Assembly (NCBI GenBank): GCA_016718845.1
Contig: JADKCK010000041.1
Location: forward strand, 6,498-70,497
Direction of reading: 5' to 3'
DNA: 64,000 bases
Source: Sphingobacteriales bacterium
GTDB taxonomy: Bacteria > Bacteroidota > Bacteroidia > Chitinophagales > UBA2359
The notes below the pieces were generated by a model, which was given only the letters and a program-made list of their open reading frames with translations, had not been told where the DNA came from and searched no databases. A program made the position numbers and the translations under genes. Each line of letters opens with the position of its first letter. Position 1 is the stretch's first letter. This document shows positions 54,367-63,659 of the stretch, one piece after another.

Positions 54367-54374
54367 CAAAGGTA
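54367..54374 (-). promoter_or_regulatory. -7 box of tRNA-Gln
   Basis: TACCTTTG on the minus strand, 39 bp upstream of the tRNA. Confidence 0.6.
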
Positions 54375-54448
54375 CAACGAGTTTTTGAAACTACCAATAC
54401 TTTGCTGTTTTTTTTGTAAATTTTTTTTTCCTTAAACTATTAATAAGC

Positions 54449-55157
54449 CTAATTTATTTCGTTTGGGGGCAAATCCGTCGGAATAATTAGCGAATCGGGG
54501 TGTAGTTCGTCGTTGGCTTCAACTATTTGTTCATTTGATTGTTTGGGTTGTATTGTTTCTGGAAAATTAACCGATTGTTGCACCCGCAAGGCTTGTTGAT
54601 AGTGTCGTTGTTCGTGAATGGTGATAATTGCCATTGCATCAGCCAAATTATAAGTAACAAACGATGCTACGGGCGATGTAAGTATTATTTTTGTGTGTGC
54701 TACCTCGTTCATTTGCCCAACATAGTTTATTAGTTGTTGTTGATGTGCCAAAAACTGCTCGATTATATCGCCGCTTAAAGCACTGCTGCTAGGCAACATT
54801 TGCTCAACGGTTTTGTATTTTTGGGTGTTGCTTGGTTGTAGTTGTTTGATGAGCATCTTACCAAAAAAAGAAGGTAAAACAGGCAACGACTCCCAGAACG
54901 AGAACTCTTTTTCGTCTTTTACAATCTTATCAAAGGTGTCAAAGTAAGCTTTGTTGATGATGATAAGGTGTTCTAAGCATTGAGCAATGCTCCAAGTGTC
55001 GGTATTAGGTTTCCAGTTGAGTTGTTCGGTGCTTAATGTGCCAAATTGTTTAGCAACCTCATCGCTTATGGTTTGCAAATCGGCGGCAAAGGCTTGCCAA
55101 TAGGCAGGCGGCGGGGATAGGAGATGGGCTTACAGCAATATTTGATTCGTTGGACAT
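54449..55157 (-). CDS. DinB-like (YfiT/DUF664) protein, 5' part frameshifted
   Basis: Frame A (55078 or above to 54449) has the DinB four-helix pattern: LNWKPNTDTWSIAQCLEHL with the first metal His, and a late IITIHEQRHYQQ with two more His. This fits bacillithiol/mycothiol-transferase-like or DinB metalloproteins. In-frame upstream codons read PPAYWQAFAADLQTISDEV, typical of the family, but then hit a stop. A different frame begins at ATG 55157 with MSNESNIAVSPSPI, just after a TACCTTTG box (55179-55186). One base lost or gained in the C-rich run near 55,110-55,120 would join them. A sequence error is likely. Confidence 0.7.
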
Positions 55158-55178
55158 AGCAAAATGGTTTTGTGACTG

Positions 55179-55186
55179 CAAAGGTA
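55179..55186 (-). promoter_or_regulatory. -7 box of the DinB-like gene
   Basis: TACCTTTG on the minus strand, 22 bp before the ATG at 55157, supporting that ATG as the true start. Confidence 0.55.
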
Positions 55187-55306
55187 CAACAAAAACAACA
55201 AATAAACGTGGAATGAAGGGAAGAAAAGTTGGGAAATACGAGGGGGTAGTTGCTTTGGCAGGGGTGTACTAAAGGCTGGTTGACTTTGGTTGGGGTGTTT
55301 TTTGTG

Positions 55307-56975
55307 TTATGTGGGCAAAATGGGTTGGCGAGTTGGAGGCGATAGAACACGTTTAAGGTCGGCGGTCGATTTAAACGGAAACACTTTCCTAAATTTATTT
55401 GTGAATGACGATTGTTGAAGGAAACAACGTTTGTTTTCGTTTTTGCGTTGCCACCGCCGGCGTTGTAGAAGTCTTGCCAACGGTATCGTAATTAATGTGG
55501 GTGTGCGGTTTTGAATGAACTTGTCTGCTATTGGAAGATTACCAAACAACCCTGTGAGCTTGGGGGATTTAGCAGTTGCGAAATATGTTAAACCATACTT
55601 GTTACAAATGGTCTGCAAGCTTTAGGGTAAATTTTGCTGGCTGTGGTTGGGCGGCCTTTTACCTTCTGTAAAAAATGCTACATAACGCAAACCTGCATTT
55701 AAGCTAAGATTTGGGTGTATTGTCCAGTCGTCTTCAATAAAAGTGGCAATTTCGTTGGCTTGTGCTGTACTCTGTCGTTCTTGGCTATAGTTAGGTTCAG
55801 CAAGGGATCGCTGACGGGTAAATCTACTTGGTCCTATGGTGTGTAGCCTGTGATGTGATGTTGGGGAGAACACCAACAGCTGTTGATTGTTAGTTGGGTT
55901 TGTTCACTGTGCTGTTAAAAGTTTGTTGAGTAAATAAGGCAATTTGTTGTGCCAAAGTTTTAACATTGGATTTATTATTCGGTTATACCGCATAGTTAAG
56001 GTGGTATTACCCCAATCGAGGGTAAATTTATCACCTTTAGTGTCCGACCAACCAATTTTGTTGAGCTGATTATCGTGTCCGTTGTAAAAACTAACAAACA
56101 GCCTGTTTTTTTCATCAAACTTGTAATTTATTTTTGCATTTACATCGTAAAACTGATAGTTGTTGTACAACTCGCGTTTGCCTTGCTCAAACAAGCGTTT
56201 TTGGGTTAATAAAACTAAGCCAATATACGATGCACGCGCCGATGCAATAAACGATAATTTGTCTTTGTACAAAGGTCCCTCGATAAGGGCATGTGCCGAT
56301 GTTAAACCCAAACCTACCTTACCCGTTATTTTTTGATTGTTGCCTTCTTTCATCGTAACATCTAAAACCGACGACAACCTACCACCATAACGCGACGGAA
56401 ATCCACCTTTTAGCAATTCGACATGGTTAATGGCATCGGTATTAAATACCGACAAAAAACCATACAAATGCGATACATTATAAACATGGCATCGTCAACA
56501 AAATCAAATTTGGTGGCACTACCACCACGTACTAAGGCGGGCCTTCCCACGGTGTGTAGCTAATACCTTTATAATATCGCTCTCGCCGCCAATTGTAGGC
56601 ACTCTTTCCAGCTGCTTTATAGGTATGTCAATAACACTCATTTGCGTTTTGCGTTGCCAAAGGTCTGCTTCGTTAGCTGTTATTACTACTTCTTTAAGTA
56701 CTACGCTATGTAAGCTAATATTTAGTGTGGTGTCTTTTGTGGTGTTTACAGAAACATAAGGTAGGAGCGGCTACTTTCCCTGCCCACCAAACTAAAAACC
56801 ATAATCGTTGGCTATGTGCCTAGGGCGTCGAAACCCCGCCCCAATTATGTACTCGCCTGTTTGAGAGTCGGTGATAGTACCGCTAATGCTATTGTTTTGT
56901 GCCAAACAAATGTTTGTCGAACAAAATGAGTAAGAACTAAGAAAAAATTTTGCTTATTTTTGATGATAATCATTT
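55307..56975 (-). pseudogene. TonB-dependent receptor, multiply frameshifted
   Basis: Pieces in different frames add up to a SusC/TonB-type receptor. At about 56900-56850 is AQNNSISGTITDSQTGEYIIG (carboxypeptidase-like N-domain, here cut to 20 or fewer residues: NNSISGTITDSQTGEY). At about 56750-56600 come VSVNTTKDTTLNISLHSVVL and VVITANEADLWQRKTQMSVI. The plug and barrel start are at 56467-55904 (ELLKGGFPSRYGGRLSSVLD, GPLYKDKLSFIASARASYIG). Barrel strands are at 55876-55622 (EIATFIEDDWTIHPNLSLNA). At least four shifts or stops interrupt it. The total length (about 560 residues) is also shorter than the usual 750 or more, so part of the barrel is lost or unrecognisable. It may be real decay or poor sequence. 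Confidence 0.8.
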
Positions 56976-57013
56976 TTTTAAGAAATAAAACAAGGTAATA
57001 CTACAACAATAAA

Positions 57014-57650
57014 TTAGGGATAAATCACCAACTCGTTAACCGATGATGCCGTTACGTGTCCATAACCGTTTTGTATGTTGCTGTACGTATTATAGGGTTC
57101 ACGAAAAAGGACATCTTCTACTAAAAAAGGTTGGTCTACGTAGGTTTCGTAAAACCGATATTTTGTAAGATGGGTATAGAGTTTGATGCAAATAGGCGGC
57201 ATCGAGGTTAAATTACCGACCAGGGTATGTTAATTTGCGCTGTTTGCCCGTTAAAACACTCATCGTTGAAATAGGGACCCATATCACCCGTTTTACACCC
57301 CATTACTGGGGAGCTATAATCCCCATCTGCTTGTAAGCATGCCCTACAAGATAGTAGTTTTTTCATGGCGGGTCGTTAAAACTAAAACTAAGCGATGATT
57401 ATTTGGTAATGGTCGCATCGCTGATATTTAGACTGGGGAGGCTGGGGTGTATGTAGATAGTCTAACTCTGCCGATCAAGTATTGCCTGTGGTTTTTTCCT
57501 GGATTTCAAACTGTCGTTCGGTTACAGCTAGATCAAATAATAAACTATTCAACTTTTAGGAATAACGTCGGAGCCTCGTACCCCATTTAGATAATTGGAC
57601 GCAATTATGGTGTGGTCAAGATAACTATAATCTAATTTAGGGCTTTGTGG
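57014..57650 (-). pseudogene. DUF4249-family protein remnant
   Basis: The last 62 residues are intact (ends with KYRFYETYVDQPFLVEDVLF, YSNIQNGYGHVTASSVNELV), matching the DUF4249 end motif YSNIxNGxG. Upstream, phrases in shifted frames (MGCKTGDMGPYFNDECFNG, LNISDATITNNHRLVL) continue the family. No intact start was found. DUF4249 lipoproteins usually partner a TonB receptor, and one remnant lies directly downstream. Both are broken in the same 2.5-kb stretch. Confidence 0.7.
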
Positions 57651-58011
57651 GTAGCTTTTTTGTGGAGTAGCTAGGTTAAAAGTATTTTTTTGTTGGGATT
57701 TTGCGTTTGGTTGTTTTTGGTATTGCGGTTAGGAATTTGCCGAGTAATGCTGCCAGTGCTGGTGACCGTAGGTATTTCAGTTTCCAGGTGGTTTGGGTAT
57801 TATCAATGGGCCGTAGTCGAAAACCATTTACCGTGTCGTACCCCACTCCCCCCCCGCGCTTTTTCCACTTTTTTTAACGGTTTACTTCCCCACAGCAATT
57901 ACCAATAACTTGAAACCCAAAACACCCAACCCAAATAAAAAATGCTGAACTAACTTTATCAAACCAAAACAATATTTTGGGTGTAGTATTATCAAATCCC
58001 CAAAAAATACC

Positions 58012-58019
58012 TAACTTTG
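58012..58019 (+). promoter_or_regulatory. -7 box of the PNGase F-like gene
   Basis: TAACTTTG, 61 bp before the ATG at 58080. Confidence 0.55.
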
Positions 58020-58079
58020 CAAATCATTTTAAAGCATTAACACCACAATTTACAATTGATAATTTACAATTTACAATTT

Positions 58080-61000
58080 ATGAAAAAGCACTACTTTCTT
58101 CTCTGCCTCTTTGCAATACTTTGTTACTCAAAAGTATCTGCCCAAGTTGTTGGCGATACCACTTGGGTAAACACCTTTAACTATGCCATGCCCAACCCAC
58201 CGGGCGGCTATGGCGGCGGCGACCAATACAAAGGCTCGTTTCAGTTTCCCGACGGAACCGAGCAGTACCAAAAAGTGCTGATGTATTATAGCCTTAAGTG
58301 CGATGCCGCTACTAATCAAGATGCTTATCCTTGTGGCGAGTGGGATTACCTATCTTATACCCACCTCATCGACTCAACGGGCTTGTACGACTCTACTCGC
58401 CGCACCCAAGTTAATTTTATTGCCAAAGGCACTACCCCTAACTCGTTGCCCTACACCAACACACCTACCTACAATACCTACAACTCTTGGCAATACAACC
58501 TAAACGTAAGTAACACCTTATCGCTAACCACTGCACAAGTTGGTACTGGAACCACCACATCCGATTATCCACTTGGCACATCGGACAACAGCCGCTCGCA
58601 ATACATCTGGACGGCTGCCGAACTCTCTGCCGCCGGATTAACTGCTGGCAACATTACCGCCTTGCGCCTTAACTTAACCGAAGGGGCTAATAGCTTAACT
58701 AACCTAAGCATTAAACTAAAAGCTACCACCCAAAACAACTTCGACGCATCGGTATTGCCACTAAACGGCTTTACCAAAGTGTACGAACTAAACACCAGCT
58801 TGACAGGCAGCGGTTGGCATACCTTTTACTTTACTACCCCCTTTGTCTGGGACGGCACAAGCAATGTTTGCGCCGATTTTTCGTACAACAGCCAAACCGA
58901 CGGATTGCCTATTGTAGTTCAAACAACGGCATCTATCAACAGCACAGGTATTCACTCGGGTAGCAACGACGGCTACCTCGAATTTCACGACGGCGACTAC
59001 ATAGAAGTACCCGCCACTGGCATGGGCAACATCACCAACGAAGTAACCGTTATGTTCTGGTCGTATGGCGACCCCGACGAACTACCTACCCAAACCTACG
59101 CTTTTGAAGCCGTAGATAACCAAAACCGCCGCGTGCTAAATGTGCATCACCCATGGAGCGACGGAACCGTTTACTGGGATGCAGGCAATGGTGGTACATC
59201 GGGCTACGACCGTATCCAAAAAAGCGCCACAGGCATCTACGAGGGTAGCTGGCACCATTGGGCGTTTGTAAAAAATGCCACTACAGGCACTATGCAAATT
59301 TATTTAGATGGCGTACTTTGGCACTCGGGCGCAGGTAAAGTACTTAGCATGGCAGGCATCACCAAGTTTAGAATTGCACGTGGACTAAACGAAGCTTGGA
59401 TGCACTATCACGGCTTTTTAGACGAATTTGCCGTCTTCAACAAAGCCCTAAACGCCGCTACTATTGCCGACTGGAAAGATAAACAACTAAACGCATCGCA
59501 CCCAAACTATAGCAACTTGCTACTGTATTACCCCTTTAACGAAGCTGGACAACCGCTAACCGTAACCGACCAATCGGGTAACAACTACAACGGAACTATG
59601 ATGGGCTACCCCAGCCGACACACCCGCAAAGCTGCCGATGCCGTTTTTGATTTTAACGCCCTTAACGAGCGCCCAAATACCATCTTTGAGCAAGGTACTT
59701 ATACCGCCGCCCTCGACTCAACACTCGTTACCGAGCAAATCCAAAACGCACCCATTAGTGTTATCCTCTACCAAAACCCCGCTAATAACAACATTATTGC
59801 CGATAACGCACCCAATCACCCAAGCATACCCACCGATACCATCTCGGTATGGAACGCAGGCGTGTATACGTATACGTATACCAATGGCATAAAAACCGAC
59901 TCAAGCCTTGTGGCAACTGCCAACACCATAACCCGCAACGATTTGGTGTATTATAGCCCCGTAGTGCGTTTCGAAATTGGCAGATTTATTACCCCCTACG
60001 GCATACAACTCGATTTGGGCGCCAATGGCTTTACCTGGATTTACGACGTAACCGATTATGCCCCCATCTTGCGCGGAACCAAACACCTACGCTCGGGCAA
60101 CGCCCAAGAACTACACGATTTGCGTTTTGCTTTTATAAAAGGCATACCGCCACGCAATGTAACAGGCATACACAACCTCTGGAACGGCGAATTTAACTAT
60201 TCCGACATCCAAAACAACACTACCTGCACCCCCTTAGAGCTACAACTACCCGCAGGCTCGCAAACTGCCCGCCTAAAAATGCGTACCACCGGACACGGAG
60301 GCGAACCCTACGAAAACTGCGGCGAATTTTGCTTTAAAAATCACCAAATAAAAGTGAACGGAACCACCCGTTTCTCGCAATTACTAAAACGCGAATGTGC
60401 CGACAACCCCGTTTATCCGCAAGGCGGCACCTGGATTTACGACCGAGCAGGCTGGTGCCCCGGCGATGTAGTACCTACCTTCGACGTAGAACTTACGCCC
60501 TACATCACCCCAACAAGTCCCTTTACCGTAGATTATGCCATATCTAACTCGGCACAACCACAAGGACGCTGGGTTATCGAAACCCAACTTGTATCGTATG
60601 GCGCACCCAATTTTAACAACGATGTAGCCATTGATGATATCATCTCGCCAAGCCAAACACAATACCACTCGCGCCGAAACCCCATTTGCGATGGCCCCGT
60701 AGTGCGTATCAAAAACACCGGAGCTAATTTACTAACAAGTTGCACCATTTATTACGGCGTAGAAGATGGTTTGGGCTTTGGCACGTTCCCAGCTTGTTAC
60801 ACATGGTTTGGTAGCCTCGATTTTATGGAAAGCGAAGAGGTAAAACTACCCCCCATGAACTGGGCAAACTACGACACCAGCAATCCCGTATTTTTTGTAG
60901 AGGTAGCCGCCCCCAATAGCCAAGCCGACGAATACGGCGGCAACAACCGAGCAACCAGCCGCTTTGTATCGCCACCCCGTTACAACTCGGGTTTGGTGTT

Positions 61001-61643
61001 TAACTTTAAAGGCAACAACCGCAGCCTCTACCAAAACTCTTACACCCTAAAAGATATGTATGGCGTAACCGTTGAACAACGCGCCACCATAAGCAACAAC
61101 GCTACCTACAACGATACCTTTGTACTAGAACCCGGTTGCTATACCTTAGAGTTTTTAGACAACGAAGAAACCAACGGCAACGGCAATAATGGACTAAGCT
61201 GGTGGGCTGCCAGTGGCGATGGAGTAGGTTTTGCTAAACTAAAATCGCCTACAGGCACGGTTTACACCACCTTCGACCCCGACTTTGGCGCCCGAATCTA
61301 TCACCAATTTTTAATTGGCTACGACCTGCAAAATATGCCCTACAACGCCGAACTTGCTTGCGAGCCAGTAGGTGTTAGCACCCCACAAGGAGCCAACGGC
61401 GTAGTAAGCGTATACCCAAGCCCCACCAACGGAAACGCTTTTGTAGAGTTAAACTTTACCCTACCTCAAACGGTTTTTGTTAGGGTATACGATGTAACAG
61501 GCAAAACCATCTCCGAGCATACGCTAAACAACATTAGCTATCAAAAACTACCCATTACACTGCCCGATGCCACCGGCTTATACTACATAAGCGTTACAAC
61601 CCCTACCCAAACCTTTACGCGCACAGTTGTTAAAACCAATTAA
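58080..61643 (+). CDS. PNGase F-like glycan-amidase-related protein with LamG insertion and T9SS tail
   Basis: From the ATG at 58080 the protein is 1187 residues. A signal peptide ends KVSAQ. The first half has a PNGase F-N-like domain (CGEWDYLSYTHLID near 83) and a LamG/concanavalin-A-like domain (about 290-450, VTVMFWSYGDPDELPT, HHWAFVKNATTGTMQIYLDG). The PNGase F C-domain (about 660-830) has MRTTGHGGEPYENCGEFC, QIKVNG and GGTWIYDRAGWCPGD. A type A sorting tail ends it. PNGase F cleaves N-glycans from Asn; here the catalytic Asp/Glu set was not verified, and the LamG insertion is unusual. It is probably a surface glycoprotein-processing enzyme. Confidence 0.8.
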   Translation: MKKHYFLLCLFAILCYSKVSAQVVGDTTWVNTFNYAMPNPPGGYGGGDQYKGSFQFPDGTEQYQKVLMYYSLKCDAATNQDAYPCGEWDYLSYTHLIDSTGLYDSTRRTQVNFIAKGTTPNSLPYTNTPTYNTYNSWQYNLNVSNTLSLTTAQVGTGTTTSDYPLGTSDNSRSQYIWTAAELSAAGLTAGNITALRLNLTEGANSLTNLSIKLKATTQNNFDASVLPLNGFTKVYELNTSLTGSGWHTFYFTTPFVWDGTSNVCADFSYNSQTDGLPIVVQTTASINSTGIHSGSNDGYLEFHDGDYIEVPATGMGNITNEVTVMFWSYGDPDELPTQTYAFEAVDNQNRRVLNVHHPWSDGTVYWDAGNGGTSGYDRIQKSATGIYEGSWHHWAFVKNATTGTMQIYLDGVLWHSGAGKVLSMAGITKFRIARGLNEAWMHYHGFLDEFAVFNKALNAATIADWKDKQLNASHPNYSNLLLYYPFNEAGQPLTVTDQSGNNYNGTMMGYPSRHTRKAADAVFDFNALNERPNTIFEQGTYTAALDSTLVTEQIQNAPISVILYQNPANNNIIADNAPNHPSIPTDTISVWNAGVYTYTYTNGIKTDSSLVATANTITRNDLVYYSPVVRFEIGRFITPYGIQLDLGANGFTWIYDVTDYAPILRGTKHLRSGNAQELHDLRFAFIKGIPPRNVTGIHNLWNGEFNYSDIQNNTTCTPLELQLPAGSQTARLKMRTTGHGGEPYENCGEFCFKNHQIKVNGTTRFSQLLKRECADNPVYPQGGTWIYDRAGWCPGDVVPTFDVELTPYITPTSPFTVDYAISNSAQPQGRWVIETQLVSYGAPNFNNDVAIDDIISPSQTQYHSRRNPICDGPVVRIKNTGANLLTSCTIYYGVEDGLGFGTFPACYTWFGSLDFMESEEVKLPPMNWANYDTSNPVFFVEVAAPNSQADEYGGNNRATSRFVSPPRYNSGLVFNFKGNNRSLYQNSYTLKDMYGVTVEQRATISNNATYNDTFVLEPGCYTLEFLDNEETNGNGNNGLSWWAASGDGVGFAKLKSPTGTVYTTFDPDFGARIYHQFLIGYDLQNMPYNAELACEPVGVSTPQGANGVVSVYPSPTNGNAFVELNFTLPQTVFVRVYDVTGKTISEHTLNNISYQKLPITLPDATGLYYISVTTPTQTFTRTVVKTN

Positions 61644-61692
61644 TTTGGGGTAGATGTAGTAAAACTACTCCCTGATAAGTACGAAATACCAT

Positions 61693-61748
61693 AAAAATAC
61701 AGCCCCGCAAATAGCCTATAAGCAAGGCGTTTGCGGGGCTGTATTTTT
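61693..61748 (+). terminator. Terminator of the PNGase F-like gene
   Basis: AAAAATACAGCCCCGCAAA pairs with TTTGCGGGGCTGTATTTTT, with an 18-nt loop and a T-run. Confidence 0.88.
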
Positions 61749-61972
61749 GTTTTGGGCGATGATAAGTAACCAACAAACAAAACCAATTATCTACCCAAAA
61801 CCTGCTACGTATTGTTTGTTTTTGGTAAAATAAACAGCCGTTGATAACCCACAAATGGCAGACAGCTAAAAAAAAACTTTATTTAAGACACTATACTACC
61901 CCTTAAATAATTAACAATGGACATAACATAGCAATGTTTATTTTGTAATAGTAGTAAATAACCATATTAGCT

Positions 61973-62287
61973 CGTTGAAGTATTAAATTACACCCTTAAA
62001 TAGCTACTTTACCCCATTGAAGCACTCTGTAGCCTCGTTGAATTACTTTGCAGTGCCATTGAACTACTTAGTTACCTCGTTGAAGCACTCTGTAGTGCCG
62101 TTGAAGCACTCTGTAGTGCCGTTGAAGCACTCTGTAGTGCCGTTGAAGCACTCTGTAGTGCCGTTGAAGCACTCTGTAGTGCCGTTGAAGCACTCTGTAG
62201 TGCCGTTGAAGCACTCTGTAGTGCCATTGAAGCACTCTGTAGTGCCGTTGAAGCACTCTGTAGTGCCAGTGTAGCGCAATTTTGCAA
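61973..62287. repeat. 21-bp tandem array 1 (CGTTGAAGCACTCTGTAGTGC), 15 phased units
   Basis: Units of exactly 21 bp start at 61973 and run to 62287. Units from 62078 to 62266 are nearly identical. The first five and the last are degenerate but stay in phase. Because 21 is divisible by 3, all frames without stops in the unit stay open, producing 7-residue repeat ORFs on both strands; these are not taken as genes. Confidence 0.9.
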
Positions 62288-62686
62288 ATATGTACGTGAT
62301 TTTGGCACAACTAAGTACTATTTTGGCACAACAAAGTAAATCGGTGATACAACAAAGTAAATCGGTGATACAACAAAGTAAATCGGTGATACAACAAAGT
62401 AAATCGGTGATACAACAAAGTAAATCGGTGATACAACAAAGTAAATCGGTGATACAACAAAGTAAATCGGTGGTATAACAAAGTAAATCGGTGGTATAAC
62501 AAAGTAAATCGGTGGTACAACAAAGTAAATCGGTGATACAACAAAGTAAATCGGTGATACAACAAAGTAAATCGGTGATACAACAAAGTAAATCGGTGGT
62601 ATAACAAACTACCTCAACAAAGCAAAAAATAAGTTCGGTGGCTAAACGAAGTAAAAAAATGAAGCAAAAAAGGTACAAAATGCAGC
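62288..62686. repeat. 21-bp tandem array 2 (AACAAAGTAAATCGGTGATAC), about 19 phased units
   Basis: It follows array 1 in the same 21-bp register. The first two units (62288, 62309) and the last four (62603-62686) are degenerate. The central 13 units (62330-62602) differ only at GTGATAC, GTGGTAT or GTGGTAC. The minus-strand frame 62064-62678 reads through both arrays as 7-residue repeats (CCITDLL and GTTECFN). Confidence 0.9.
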
Positions 62687-62758
62687 TAAAAATTATTTAG
62701 GCAGATAAAAAACAACACTTATTTTTAGCAAAAGCAAAAAAAATAGTGTAGCTTATTG

Positions 62759-62766
62759 TACCTTTG
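62759..62766 (+). promoter_or_regulatory. -7 box of the WbqC-family gene
   Basis: TACCTTTG followed by CATCATCAAA, the same 19-bp word as at 15010-15028; 86 bp before the ATG at 62853. The repeat block ends about 70 bp upstream. Confidence 0.6.
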
Positions 62767-62852
62767 CATCATCAAAAATAAAAAAGTACTTATTTGTCAA
62801 TGATGCTAAAAATAAAAGGTATCATCAATTAATCCAAAACTAATTAACTACC

Positions 62853-63509
62853 ATGACCAATAACAACACCCTTTTAATAGAGTTACAATATATAGGCTCG
62901 ATTGAATATTATGCACAACTGTTGCACTACCCCAACATCATCATCGAGCAACACGAACATTTTGAACGCTCTACTTTGCGCAACCGCACCTACATTGCCA
63001 CCTCGAACAATGTGTTTGCCCTTGCCGTACCCCTCGAACACGGACGACAGCAGCGCTGCTCAGTAAAAAATGTGCGCATTTCGTATAGCTACGCATGGCA
63101 GCGTCAACAATGGCACAGTTTAGAAGCAGCCTATAGGTCGTCGCCATTTTTTGAGTATTTCGAAGATTATTTCAAGCCTTTTTACGAAAAAAACTACACC
63201 TTTTTGTGGGATTATAACCACGATTTGTTGCAAACCATTTTGCGCATCATGCAATTAAAACTAAACATTAACTACACCACCGAGTACCACAAAGATTATG
63301 CGTTAATAGACCCACAAACGGTAGATTATCGCTCAAAATGTTACTCAAAAATTCCGTATCAAAATCTAAACACTGCCTATACGCCCCCCATCTACCACCA
63401 AGTATTTGCCGATATTTACCCCTTTACGCCCAACCTTAGTATCGCCGATTTGTTGTTTAATACTGGTACAGATGCCGTTAGCTTACTAAAACAAAGCGTG
63501 AAAGGGTAG
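62853..63509 (+). CDS. WbqC-family protein
   Basis: The 218-residue protein follows the WbqC-like pattern: IELQYIGSIEYYAQLLHYPNI at the start (strand/helix with the family's YxxxL lead), ERSTLRNRTYIATSNNVFALAVPL, then SYSYAWQRQQWHSLEAAYRSSPFFEYFEDYF and a final PNLSIADLLFNTGTDAVSLL. Long strings are quoted in part only. The family is found in sugar/antigen clusters and near lipoprotein genes; its function is unsettled. It is preceded by the 21-bp array and a strong -7 box. Confidence 0.85.
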   Translation: MTNNNTLLIELQYIGSIEYYAQLLHYPNIIIEQHEHFERSTLRNRTYIATSNNVFALAVPLEHGRQQRCSVKNVRISYSYAWQRQQWHSLEAAYRSSPFFEYFEDYFKPFYEKNYTFLWDYNHDLLQTILRIMQLKLNINYTTEYHKDYALIDPQTVDYRSKCYSKIPYQNLNTAYTPPIYHQVFADIYPFTPNLSIADLLFNTGTDAVSLLKQSVKG

Positions 63510-63616
63510 GAGAGGAGCAACAGGAAAGCGGAGAGGTAAAAGAGGGCTATTTAACGTTAATAAAAAAACAAGTGCTATTTTTTTGAACAGGTATTGAATG
63601 TGGGCAAAAAAACGAG

Positions 63617-63624
63617 TATCTTTG
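63617..63624 (+). promoter_or_regulatory. -7 box of the EEP-family gene
   Basis: TATCTTTG, 36 bp before the ATG at 63660. Confidence 0.6.
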
Positions 63625-63659
63625 CGGCATTAAAAACCAACTCTGTTTACGCACAAAAT

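Noticed and set aside
54449..55078. Short DinB frame beginning at a TTG codon as the full gene
   Set aside because: Upstream in-frame residues match the family (AYWQAFAADL) and a promoter plus ATG exist at 55157, so the gene is longer and frameshifted.
62064..62678. A 204-residue minus-strand frame of 7-residue repeats through the 21-bp arrays
   Set aside because: The repeat unit is 21 bp, so any stop-free frame stays open; plus-strand frames are open as well. There is no non-repeat domain and no good promoter or start.
61973..62686. CRISPR array
   Set aside because: Units are contiguous 21-mers with no unique spacers and no cas genes nearby.
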